Assembly (NCBI GenBank): GCA_012270135.1
Contig: JAAXIW010000033.1
Span: forward strand, 1 to 6,368
Length of the DNA stretch: 6,368 bases
Direction of reading: 5' to 3'
Source: Brevundimonas sp.
GTDB lineage: Bacteria > Pseudomonadota > Alphaproteobacteria > Caulobacterales > Caulobacteraceae
The position numbers and the translations under genes were made by a program. The notes beneath the pieces are model-generated. The model had not been told where the DNA came from and made no database searches. It saw only the letters and a program-made list of their open reading frames with translations. Within the stretch, counting starts at the first letter, position 1. Every line of letters begins with the position of its first letter. Below are positions 1 through 5,174 of the stretch, piece by piece.

Positions 1-259
1 CGATGTGGGTCGACTTGCCGGTGCCGTGATAGCCCTGAACCATGACGCGGCGGTCGAAGGCGAAGCCGGCGCAGATGGCGAGAGTCGTCTGCGGGTCGAA
101 GCGGTAGGCCTCGTCGATGTCCGGCACATGGCTGTCGCGCTCGTCGAACAGCGGCACGGTCATGTCCGAGTCGATGCCGAAGACCTCGCGCACGGTGGCG
201 CGGCGGTGCGGCTCCATGGTCAGGAGGGCGTCGGGGGAGGCGTCGAGCGGGGAGGTCAT
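1..259 (-). CDS. cobS: Cobaltochelatase subunit CobS, N-terminal part (cut by window edge)
   Basis: CobS is the AAA+ ATPase subunit of the aerobic CobN-CobS-CobT cobaltochelatase, which uses ATP to insert Co2+ into hydrogenobyrinic acid a,c-diamide during cobalamin synthesis in the cytoplasm. The 86 visible codons include the family N-terminus with EPHRRATVREVFGIDSD (residues 16-32), then VPDIDEAYRFDPQTT (45-59), and end just after the Walker A loop GYHGTGKST (76-84). Full-length members are around 320-330 residues, so about three quarters lies beyond the window. The start at 259 is preceded by a strong Shine-Dalgarno, AAGGGAGG on the minus strand (263-270), only 3 nt from the ATG. An in-frame Met at residue 15 is an alternative start with no such support. 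It is divergent from the TetR gene across 124 bp. The identification rests on recognised family motifs and is firm. Confidence 0.93.
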   Translation of the reverse strand, partial: MTSPLDASPDALLTMEPHRRATVREVFGIDSDMTVPLFDERDSHVPDIDEAYRFDPQTTLAICAGFAFDRRVMVQGYHGTGKSTHI

Positions 260-276
260 GCGCCTCCCTTAGAATT

Positions 277-313
277 CCGGCGGGGCCGGGTCCAGCGGGG
301 GCGGGGCCGCCGG
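277..313. repeat. GC-rich inverted repeat with internal direct repeat in the cobS leader
   Basis: CCGGCGG (277-283) is perfectly complementary to CCGCCGG (307-313), giving a 7-bp stem with a 23-nt loop. Within it, CGGGGCCG occurs twice (281-288 and 302-309), 21 bp apart, about two helical turns. On the minus strand this lies roughly 20-55 nt upstream of the cobS start, so it would fall in the cobS 5' leader if transcription starts upstream of it. It could be a leader hairpin or simply GC-rich sequence with chance symmetry. No uridine run follows on either strand, so it does not look like a terminator. Confidence 0.3.
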
Positions 314-327
314 TGAAATATCGGCGC

Positions 328-357
328 TTTACAGGATCGTCGCGGAGTCGTAATAAC
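328..357 (+). promoter_or_regulatory. Candidate sigma70-type promoter of the repressor-exporter operon
   Basis: TTTACA (328-333) matches the -35 consensus TTGACA at five of six bases. AATAAC (352-357) matches TATAAT at four of six, with an 18-bp spacer. Choosing TAATAA at 351-356 instead gives a 17-bp spacer but a poorer -10. Transcription would start near 364-366, leaving a short leader of about 20 nt before the ATG at 384. The -10 overlaps the palindrome at 354-371, as expected for a repressible, self-regulated promoter. This is the only AT-rich patch in the intergenic region. The call is by eye. Confidence 0.5.
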
Positions 358-371
358 TGACCAGTCAGTTA
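354..371. promoter_or_regulatory. Palindromic operator, probable TetR-family binding site
   Basis: TAACTGAC (354-361) and GTCAGTTA (364-371) are perfect inverted repeats around a 2-bp centre CA. The symmetry, size and TGAC/GTCA half-site are typical of TetR-family operators, whose homodimeric repressors contact two adjacent major grooves. The site ends 12 bp before the TetR start codon and covers the -10 region of the candidate promoter, so bound repressor would block RNA polymerase. The natural inference is autoregulation of the whole operon. It might also influence the divergent cobS, whose start is about 95 bp away. The palindrome is directly seen; the bound protein is inferred from adjacency. 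Confidence 0.8.
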
Positions 372-383
372 GAAAGAACCGCG

Positions 384-1010
384 ATGTTGCCCGCCGGCCA
401 GCCGAAATTCCGTCGACGGCCCGAGGCGCGGCCGGCCGAAATTCTGGCCGCGGCGCTGCAGGTGTTCGCGGCGCGCGGCTTCCAGGGCACGCGGCTGGAC
501 GAGGTGGCGAGGCGGGCCGGCGTGTCGAAGGGCGCGCTGTATCTGTATTTCGAGACGAAGGCGGACCTGTTCCGGGCCGTGGTGACGGACGCGATCTCGC
601 CGAACATCGAGCGGGTCAAGGCGATGGCCTCGGCCGAGGTCCCGTTCGAACAGGCGGCGCGGATGGGGCTGGGCATGATGGCCCGCACCGTGGCGGGCGA
701 CCGCCGCGTCAGCGGGGTCGTCAAGCTGGTCATCGCCGAAAGCCGCAACCATCCCGAACTGGCGACCATCTGGCACGAGACGGTGGTCGAGCCGGGCGTG
801 ACGCTGATCAGCGGGCTGATCGCGGCGGCGCAGGCGCGCGGCGAGGTGCGCCCCGGCGATCCGCGCCTGTTCGCCTTCGGCCTGATGGGGCCAATGGTCC
901 TGTCGATGGTGTGGCGCGAGACGTTTGAGCCGGTCGGCGCCGGGCCGATCGACGTGGCGGCGCTGGCCGACCAGCACCTCGACACCGTCCTGAAGGGAAT
1001 GCGGCCATGA
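384..1010 (+). CDS. TetR/AcrR-family transcriptional repressor of the adjacent exporter operon
   Basis: A 208-residue protein of normal TetR-family length. The N-terminal DNA-binding domain spans about residues 18-66. Its helix-turn-helix covers about 37-56 and contains VARRAGVSKGALYLYF, followed by the typical ETKADLF. The rest is the helical ligand-binding and dimerisation domain, with PELATIWHETVVEPG (about 122-137), like the C-terminal domains of AefR/YbiH-type regulators. The gene lies directly downstream of the 18-bp palindrome and its stop overlaps the start of the membrane fusion gene (ATGA, 1007-1010), so regulator and exporter are co-transcribed. This is the order of the E. coli ybiH(cecR)-ybhGFSR locus. 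The start at 384 has only a weak purine-rich AGAAAGAA upstream, but it is the only start giving a complete HTH domain with a normal N-terminus. The inducer cannot be read from sequence; efflux substrates are the usual ligands. Confidence 0.9.
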   Translation: MLPAGQPKFRRRPEARPAEILAAALQVFAARGFQGTRLDEVARRAGVSKGALYLYFETKADLFRAVVTDAISPNIERVKAMASAEVPFEQAARMGLGMMARTVAGDRRVSGVVKLVIAESRNHPELATIWHETVVEPGVTLISGLIAAAQARGEVRPGDPRLFAFGLMGPMVLSMVWRETFEPVGAGPIDVAALADQHLDTVLKGMRP

Positions 1011-1984
1011 GACGTCTGCGGCCCGTGCTGGCGATCGGGGCGATCGCGATCCTCGCCCTGCTGGTCTGGTGGCTGTTCCTGCGCGGGGGGGAGGCGCGGA
1101 CCCTGACCGGCTATATCGAGGGCGAGAGGGTCTATCTGGCCGCGCCGGTCTCGGGGTCGGTCTCGGCCCTGTATGTCCGCGAGGGCGAGCGGGTGGCGGC
1201 GGGCGGCCGCACCTTCCTGATCGACCCGGCGGTGCAGCGCGCCCAGGCCGGGAGCGCGGCGGCGGCGGTGGGCGCGGCTGAGGCCCGGGTCGAGGATCTG
1301 AGAAAGGGCCAGCGGGCTGAGGAGCTGTCGGTGTTCGACGCCGAGCTGCAGGCGGCGCTGGCGGCCGAGCGCGAGGCCGAGGCCGAGTACGGGCGGATCG
1401 GGCCGCTGGTCCGGCGCGGCATCTACGCCCCGGCGCGGCTGGATCAGGTGCGCGCGGCGCGGGATTCGGCCCGGGCGCGGACGGCGGCGGTGCGGCGGCG
1501 GCGCGAGGTGGCGACGCTGGGCGCGCGGCAGGACGCGGTGGCGCAGGCCGAGCAGCAGGCGCGCCAGGCGGCGGGCGGGCTGACGGAGGCGCAGGCGCGG
1601 CTCGGCCAGCTGTCGCCCGCGGCCCCGGCGGCGGCGCGGGTCGAGGAGATCTTCTATCGGCCCGGCGAATGGGCGGCGGCGAATACCCCGGTGATGGCCC
1701 TGCTTCCGGACAGCGACGTCAAGCTGGTCTTCTTCGTGCCCGAGGCCGAGATGGCCCGCTATCGCCCCGGCCGGACGGTGACGTTCCGCTGCGACGGCTG
1801 CGCGGAGGCGGGCAGGGCGCGGATAAGCTGGGTCAGCCCGCGGCCTGAGTTCACTCCGCCGGTCCTGTACAGCAAGGGCAGCCGCGACCGGCTGGTTTAT
1901 CGGGTCGAGGCCCGGCCGGCGAACGCCGCGACGCTGAACCCCGGCCTGCCCGTGGATGTGACGCCGCTGGAGTCAGACCGGTGA
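1007..1984 (+). CDS. HlyD/YbhG-type periplasmic membrane fusion (adaptor) protein
   Basis: A 325-residue adaptor linking an inner-membrane ABC exporter to an outer-membrane channel. Residues about 8-26 form one hydrophobic anchor after a basic start (MRRLR). A split biotinyl-lipoyl/barrel-sandwich domain follows, with its first half at about 42-75 (AAPVSGSVSALYVREGERV). A long Ala/Arg/Glu-rich alpha-hairpin runs from about 76 to 200, the second lipoyl half is at about 205-232 (ARVEEIFYRPGEW), and a beta-barrel to 320 includes ISWVSPRPEFTPPVLYS (273-289), a signature of YbhG-like proteins. Two cysteines sit in RCDGC (261-265) in the expected periplasmic part. The TolC-contact pattern R-x3-L-x6-S appears as R130-L134-A141, with Ala for Ser. 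The start overlaps the repressor stop (ATGA) and the stop overlaps the ATPase start (GTGA), implying translational coupling. No outer-membrane partner is encoded nearby. Confidence 0.9.
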   Translation: MRRLRPVLAIGAIAILALLVWWLFLRGGEARTLTGYIEGERVYLAAPVSGSVSALYVREGERVAAGGRTFLIDPAVQRAQAGSAAAAVGAAEARVEDLRKGQRAEELSVFDAELQAALAAEREAEAEYGRIGPLVRRGIYAPARLDQVRAARDSARARTAAVRRRREVATLGARQDAVAQAEQQARQAAGGLTEAQARLGQLSPAAPAAARVEEIFYRPGEWAAANTPVMALLPDSDVKLVFFVPEAEMARYRPGRTVTFRCDGCAEAGRARISWVSPRPEFTPPVLYSKGSRDRLVYRVEARPANAATLNPGLPVDVTPLESDR

Positions 1985-2910
1985 CTGAGGCCGTCATCGA
2001 CGTGCGGGGGCTGAACAAGTCGTTCGGCGCGCTGCATGCGGTGAAGGATTTCGGCATCACCGTCGAGCGCGGGCGCATCTGCGGCTTCCTGGGGCCGAAC
2101 GGGGCGGGCAAGACGACGACGCTGCGGATGCTGTGCGGCCTGCTGACGCCAGACAGCGGCGAGGGAACCGTGCTCGGCTACGATGTCATGCGCCAGTCGC
2201 AGGCGATCAAGCGGCGGGTCGGCTACATGACCCAGAAATTCTCGCTCTACGAAGACCTGTCGATCGAGCAGAACCTGATCTTCACGGCGCGGGTGCATGA
2301 GCTGGACCGGCGGCGCGAGCGGGTTCAGGCGGCGCTGGACCGGCTGGGGCTGACGGCGCGGCGGGCGCAGCTGGCGGGCAATCTGTCGGGCGGATGGAAA
2401 CAGCGGCTGGCGCTGGCGGCCTCGACCCTGCACGGGCCGGACCTGCTGTTGCTGGACGAGCCGACCGCGGGGGTCGATCCCGAGGCGCGCCGCACCTTCT
2501 GGGACGAGATTCACGCCTTGGCGGCGGACGGCATGACCGTGCTGGTCTCGACCCACTACATGGACGAGGCCGAGCGCTGTCACGAGATCGCCTATATCGC
2601 CGGCGGGCGGACGCTGGCGCGCGGCACGGGGGACGAGGTGATCGCGGCGTCGGGCCTGGTGACCTTCCACGCCGAGGGCCCGGGCGCCGACCGGCTGGCG
2701 CGGGAGCTGCGCGGCAAGCACGGCGTGGAGATGGCGGCTCCGTTCGGCACGGTGCTGCATGTGTCCGGACACGACAGGACGGCGCTGGAGGCGGCGATTG
2801 CGCCGTTCCGCAAGCCGCCGCTGAACTGGACCGAGACGCGGCCGACGCTGGAGGACGTCTTCATCCAGCTGATCCACGATATCGAGGCCGAGAAGCAGAG
2901 GGCGGCCTGA
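1981..2910 (+). CDS. ABC-2 type exporter ATPase (YbhF/CcmA-like, single nucleotide-binding domain)
   Basis: The ATP-hydrolysing subunit of the exporter, cytoplasmic and membrane-associated. All catalytic elements are present: Walker A GPNGAGKTT (38-46), Q-loop Gln85 in MTQKFSLYEDL, signature LSGGWKQR (135-142), Walker B LLLLDEP (155-161), D-loop GVD (164-166) and switch His192 in STHYMDEAE. After about residue 225 comes the small C-terminal extension common in ABC-2 exporter ATPases, ending in RPTLEDVFIQL (287-297). At 309 residues it carries one nucleotide-binding domain, whereas E. coli YbhF fuses two in about 578 residues, so this protein should act as a homodimer. The GTG start overlaps the previous stop (GTGA, 1981-1984) and is backed by GGAG at 1969-1972. 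It is one base away from the permease start and clearly in the same operon. The transported substrate is unknown. Confidence 0.93.
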   Translation: MTEAVIDVRGLNKSFGALHAVKDFGITVERGRICGFLGPNGAGKTTTLRMLCGLLTPDSGEGTVLGYDVMRQSQAIKRRVGYMTQKFSLYEDLSIEQNLIFTARVHELDRRRERVQAALDRLGLTARRAQLAGNLSGGWKQRLALAASTLHGPDLLLLDEPTAGVDPEARRTFWDEIHALAADGMTVLVSTHYMDEAERCHEIAYIAGGRTLARGTGDEVIAASGLVTFHAEGPGADRLARELRGKHGVEMAAPFGTVLHVSGHDRTALEAAIAPFRKPPLNWTETRPTLEDVFIQLIHDIEAEKQRAA

Positions 2911-2911
2911 G

Positions 2912-4039
2912 ATGCTGTCGCCGACCCGCACCTGGGCCGTCCTGGCCAAGGAGTTCACCCAGCTGACGCGTGACCGGCTGACCTATGCGATGATCCTGGT
3001 GCTGCCGATCGTCCAGTTGCTGCTGTTCGGCTACGCCATCAACGACGATCCCCGGCATCTGCCGACGGCGGTGCTGGTGCAGGACAACGGGGGCTTCTCG
3101 CGCTCGATCCTGACCGCGATGAACAACTCGGGCTATTTCGACGTCGTCCTGCAGGCCCGCAGCCAGTCGGAGCTGGACCGGGCGCTGGAGCGGGGCGAGG
3201 CGCAGTTCGCGGTGATCATCCCGTCCGATTTCACACGGCGGGTGGTGCGTGGCGACGCGGCGCAGATCCTGGTCGAGGCGGACGCCACGGACCCATCCGC
3301 GACCTCGGGCGCGGTGGCCGCGCTGGCCAGCCTGCCGACGCAGGCGCTGACGCGTGACCTGACCGGTCCGCTGGCGGCGCGGGCGCCGGGCGGCCAGCCA
3401 TTCGAAGTGGTGGTGCACCGGCGCTACAATCCCGAGGCCATCACCGCCTACAATATCGTGCCCGGCCTGCTCGGCGTGATCCTGTCGATGACGCTGGTGA
3501 TGATGACCTCGCTGGGCATGGCGCGGGAGCGCGAGCGCGGCACGATGGAGAGCCTGCTGTCGACGCCGGTGCGGCCGCTGGAAGTGATGGTCGGCAAGCT
3601 GACGCCCTATGTGCTGGTCGGATTGATCCAGGCGACGGTGATCCTGGTGATGGCGCGGCTGCTCTTCGATGTGCCGATGAGCGGCGGCTGGGTCGCCCTC
3701 GGGGCCGGGCTGATGCTATTCATCGTCGGCTCGCTGTCGCTGGGCTTCCTGATCTCGACGGTGGCGAAGACCCAGCTGCAGGCGATGCAGATGAGCTTCT
3801 TCTATATGCTGCCGTCGATCCTGCTGTCGGGCTTCATGTTCCCGTTCCGCGGCATGCCCGCCTGGGCCCAGGCGATCGGCGAGGTCATCCCCGAGACCCA
3901 CCCCCTCCCGCCCCAGCCCCGCCCTTTGCTGCACCGCCTCCGGCTGCACAACGCCCGGCCGAGCCTGTTCGCCCTGGCGCTTTTCGTACTGGTGGTCGGG
4001 ACGCTGGCGATGATGCGCTACCGCACGACGCTGGATTGA
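2912..4039 (+). CDS. ABC-2 type exporter permease (YbhS/YbhR-like) with an aberrant C-terminal segment
   Basis: A 375-residue inner-membrane permease with the usual ABC-2 layout. It has a cytoplasmic N-terminus (EFTQLTRDR), a first membrane helix at about 24-43, and a large periplasmic domain at about 45-175. Membrane helices follow at about 178-201, 231-252, 260-283, 291-312 and 351-369. The conserved cytoplasmic coupling segment MARERERGTMESLLSTPVRP lies at 203-222, and the protein ends in the family-typical MMRYRTTLD. AGAGGG at 2897-2902 serves as ribosome binding site 9 nt before the ATG. Residues 331-349 (nt 3902-3958) are odd: Pro/Arg/His-rich, in place of the family pattern THFLRxVRGxxLKG, yet in frame and apparently of normal length. 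The conserved C-terminal helix then resumes. No second permease follows, so it probably works as a homodimer. The family call is firm; whether the odd segment leaves it functional is uncertain. Confidence 0.9.
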   Translation: MLSPTRTWAVLAKEFTQLTRDRLTYAMILVLPIVQLLLFGYAINDDPRHLPTAVLVQDNGGFSRSILTAMNNSGYFDVVLQARSQSELDRALERGEAQFAVIIPSDFTRRVVRGDAAQILVEADATDPSATSGAVAALASLPTQALTRDLTGPLAARAPGGQPFEVVVHRRYNPEAITAYNIVPGLLGVILSMTLVMMTSLGMARERERGTMESLLSTPVRPLEVMVGKLTPYVLVGLIQATVILVMARLLFDVPMSGGWVALGAGLMLFIVGSLSLGFLISTVAKTQLQAMQMSFFYMLPSILLSGFMFPFRGMPAWAQAIGEVIPETHPLPPQPRPLLHRLRLHNARPSLFALALFVLVVGTLAMMRYRTTLD

Positions 4040-4045
4040 CCGGCG

Positions 4046-4720
4046 TCAGGCCGCCAGCCCGGCCTTCTTCAGCGTCTTGTAGGCCTTGATGACGTTCTGG
4101 AGCTTGGCCTCGGCCCCCCGGTCGCCCTTGTTCAGGTCCGGGTGGAAGCGTTTCAGCAACTCGTGATAGCGGGCCTTGATCGCCTTCCTGTCGGCGCGGG
4201 CGTCGAGGTCGAGGTCGGCAAGGGCCGCGCGTTCCAGCCGGCCGAGACGCAGCTCGTCCTCGCCGCCGGGTCCGGCCTGCTCCCGGGTGCGGCGGCCGAA
4301 CAGGCCGAAGCTGTCGCGCCAGCTGCCGGCGCCCGTGTTGTTGGCTGTGCCGAACTTGGCGGCGAAGGCGGCGGCCTCGCGGGTGAACTTGCCGGCCTTC
4401 ATCTCCCAGGTCGGACGGCCGCCGGTCATGGCCTCGTTCTCCTGGGCGGCGCGGACCTCGCCCTCGCTCATGCCGGCGTAGAAATTCCAGCCCTTGTTGT
4501 ACTCGCCGGCGTGACGCTGACAGAAGTCGTAGAAGTCGTTGAGGCGTTCGCGCGACTTGGGCGCGCGGGCGGTCGCGGCCTGACTGCAGTCGGGCCACTG
4601 GCACGGCTTCTCGCCCGGCTTGAGGTGCAGGACGTCGGCCTCGGCCGCCTCCTCCTCGGGGCGAGGCGGCTTGACCCGCATATCCTTGAAACGCGGCTTG
4701 TATTGAAAGGCGGATGACAT
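4046..4720 (-). CDS. J-domain protein with C-terminal J domain and N-terminal Cys/His cluster
   Basis: A 224-residue cytoplasmic protein. The J domain is at the C-terminus (about 164-220), with the DnaK-stimulating HPD motif at 193-195 preceded by helix II (IKARYHELLKRF) and followed by NVIKAYKTLKKAG. This is the reverse of canonical DnaJ, and there is no G/F-rich region or DnaJ zinc-finger domain. The N-terminal half contains C40-x4-C45 and C67-x2-H70, a spacing that could bind one zinc, and the recognisable NKGWNFYAGMSEGEV (75-89). This architecture is a common alphaproteobacterial uncharacterised DnaJ-family protein, often encoded near cobS and bolA. Client and role are unknown; recruiting DnaK is an inference from HPD. 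No Shine-Dalgarno precedes the ATG at 4720, and a promoter-like motif sits so close that the mRNA may be leaderless. The 3' end is 6 bp from the permease stop with no terminator between. Confidence 0.88.
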   Translation of the reverse strand: MSSAFQYKPRFKDMRVKPPRPEEEAAEADVLHLKPGEKPCQWPDCSQAATARAPKSRERLNDFYDFCQRHAGEYNKGWNFYAGMSEGEVRAAQENEAMTGGRPTWEMKAGKFTREAAAFAAKFGTANNTGAGSWRDSFGLFGRRTREQAGPGGEDELRLGRLERAALADLDLDARADRKAIKARYHELLKRFHPDLNKGDRGAEAKLQNVIKAYKTLKKAGLAA

Positions 4721-4727
4721 CGCACGA

Positions 4728-4755
4728 AGTGTAGGGCCGAATTGGTCGCCAACAA
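4728..4755 (-). promoter_or_regulatory. Candidate promoter for the J-domain gene, possibly giving a leaderless mRNA
   Basis: On the minus strand, TTGTTG (4755 down to 4750) and TACACT (4733 down to 4728) are spaced 16 bp apart. TACACT matches TATAAT at four of six; the -35 matches only the TTG core. The -10 ends 7 nt before the A of the ATG at 4720, so transcription would start at or next to the start codon. That agrees with the absence of a Shine-Dalgarno. Leaderless mRNAs are well known in Caulobacter. The match is modest and made by eye. Confidence 0.35.
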
Positions 4756-4758
4756 GGA
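4754..4758 (+). promoter_or_regulatory. Shine-Dalgarno of bolA
   Basis: AAGGA lies 6 nt upstream of the ATG at 4765 and fixes that codon as the bolA start. It overlaps the candidate -35 of the opposite-strand promoter, because the divergent gap is only 44 bp. The bolA promoter must therefore overlap this gap or lie inside the 5' part of the J-domain gene. I could not identify a convincing one. Confidence 0.7.
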
Positions 4759-4764
4759 CAACTC

Positions 4765-5067
4765 ATGCCGGAAGGCCCGATCGCGTCGATTATTCGCAAG
4801 AAACTCACAGCGGGCCTGTCGCCGGTCGGGCTGGAGATCGAGGACGACAGCGGGCGTCACGCGGGCCACCACCATGAAGGCGGCATGGACGGCAAGGCCG
4901 GGGGCGAGAGCCATTTCAATGTGACCGTGGTCTCCGCGGCGTTCGAGGGGCAGGGCCGGGTGCAGCGCCAGCGGGCGGTCAACGACCTGTTGCGCGAGGA
5001 ACTGGCCGGGCCGGTGCACGCCCTGTCGATCCGCGCCCTGACGCCGGCGGAGGCCGCCTCCGCCTGA
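4765..5067 (+). CDS. bolA: BolA-family protein
   Basis: A 100-residue cytoplasmic protein of usual BolA length. BolA proteins pair with monothiol glutaredoxins to hold a [2Fe-2S] cluster, acting in iron-sulfur trafficking; some bind DNA. The fold is covered in order: helix 1 and strand 1 (IASIIRKKLTAGLSPVGLEIEDDSG, about 6-30), a variable loop, then the conserved SHFNVTVVSAAFEG (49-62) with the invariant His50, then RVQRQRAVNDLLREEL (65-80) and PVHALSIRALTP (83-94) with His85. The loop between strands (about 31-48) is glycine/histidine-rich with His32, His35, His36 and His37, which may add metal ligands. It is divergent from the J-domain gene, a pairing often kept near cobS in alphaproteobacteria. 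The start is supported by AAGGA 6 nt upstream. bolA is used here as a family-level name; which BolA subtype it is cannot be settled by eye. Confidence 0.92.
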   Translation: MPEGPIASIIRKKLTAGLSPVGLEIEDDSGRHAGHHHEGGMDGKAGGESHFNVTVVSAAFEGQGRVQRQRAVNDLLREELAGPVHALSIRALTPAEAASA

Positions 5068-5109
5068 TCCGCGCCCGTCGCGGAACGCCGTCATCCGCCG
5101 CCCTCGGCG
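5068..5109 (+). terminator. Two short hairpins after bolA, possible weak terminator
   Basis: Directly after the bolA stop, TCCGCG (5068-5073) pairs with CGCGGA (5079-5084) around a 5-nt loop. A second hairpin, CGCCG (5096-5100) with CGGCG (5105-5109) around CCCT, is followed by a moderately T-containing stretch (TTCACCTCGTCTT). Neither has a true uridine tract, so intrinsic termination would be inefficient and either could be chance in GC-rich DNA. The position between a gene end and the next gene's leader is what favours the call. Confidence 0.3.
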
Positions 5110-5174
5110 TTCACCTCGTCTTAGAAACTTCGCCATAGCGTTCGCCCCGGGTTGTTTGGGGAGGGGTGCGCGCA
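5110..5174 (+). promoter_or_regulatory. Leader and strong Shine-Dalgarno of the histidine kinase gene
   Basis: GGGGAGGGG (5158-5166) lies 8 nt before the ATG at 5175, an unusually strong purine-rich ribosome binding site that fixes the start. Upstream, TTCACC (5110-5115) and CATAGC (5134-5139), 18 bp apart, are a weak promoter candidate matching four and three of six consensus bases. The less GC-rich patch around 5121-5138 is the likeliest place for a promoter. I saw no CtrA-type TTAA-N7-TTAA box. Confidence 0.5.

Noticed and set aside
5..316. Plus-strand open frame (103 codons) opposite cobS
   Set aside because: The minus strand encodes the conserved CobS N-terminus with Walker A. The plus frame has no domain and runs through the cobS leader.
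260..383. Adenosylcobalamin riboswitch upstream of cobS
   Set aside because: The 124-bp gap is too short for a typical cobalamin riboswitch of about 200 nt, and I could not see a B12-box-like sequence. The only clear structures are the GC-rich repeat and the TetR-type palindrome.
1897..2958. Long minus-strand open frame (353 codons) across the ATPase gene
   Set aside because: It lies antisense to a gene with every ABC ATPase motif, and its product is rich in Arg, Gln, Pro and His with no recognisable domain. This is the expected open shadow frame in very GC-rich DNA.
3902..3958. Double frameshift or small inversion explaining the odd permease segment
   Set aside because: Translating the other two forward frames and all three reverse frames of this stretch does not give the family motif. 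Only in-frame substitutions or locally wrong bases remain plausible.
4040..4045. Bidirectional terminator between the permease and the J-domain gene
   Set aside because: Only 6 bp separate the two stop codons. The flanking sequence has no convincing stem followed by a T tract in either direction, so the transcripts probably overlap at their 3' ends.
4142..4717. Plus-strand open frame (191 codons) opposite the J-domain gene
   Set aside because: The minus strand carries the HPD-containing J domain. The plus-strand product is Ala/Gly/Val/Leu-rich without motifs and no ribosome binding site supports it.
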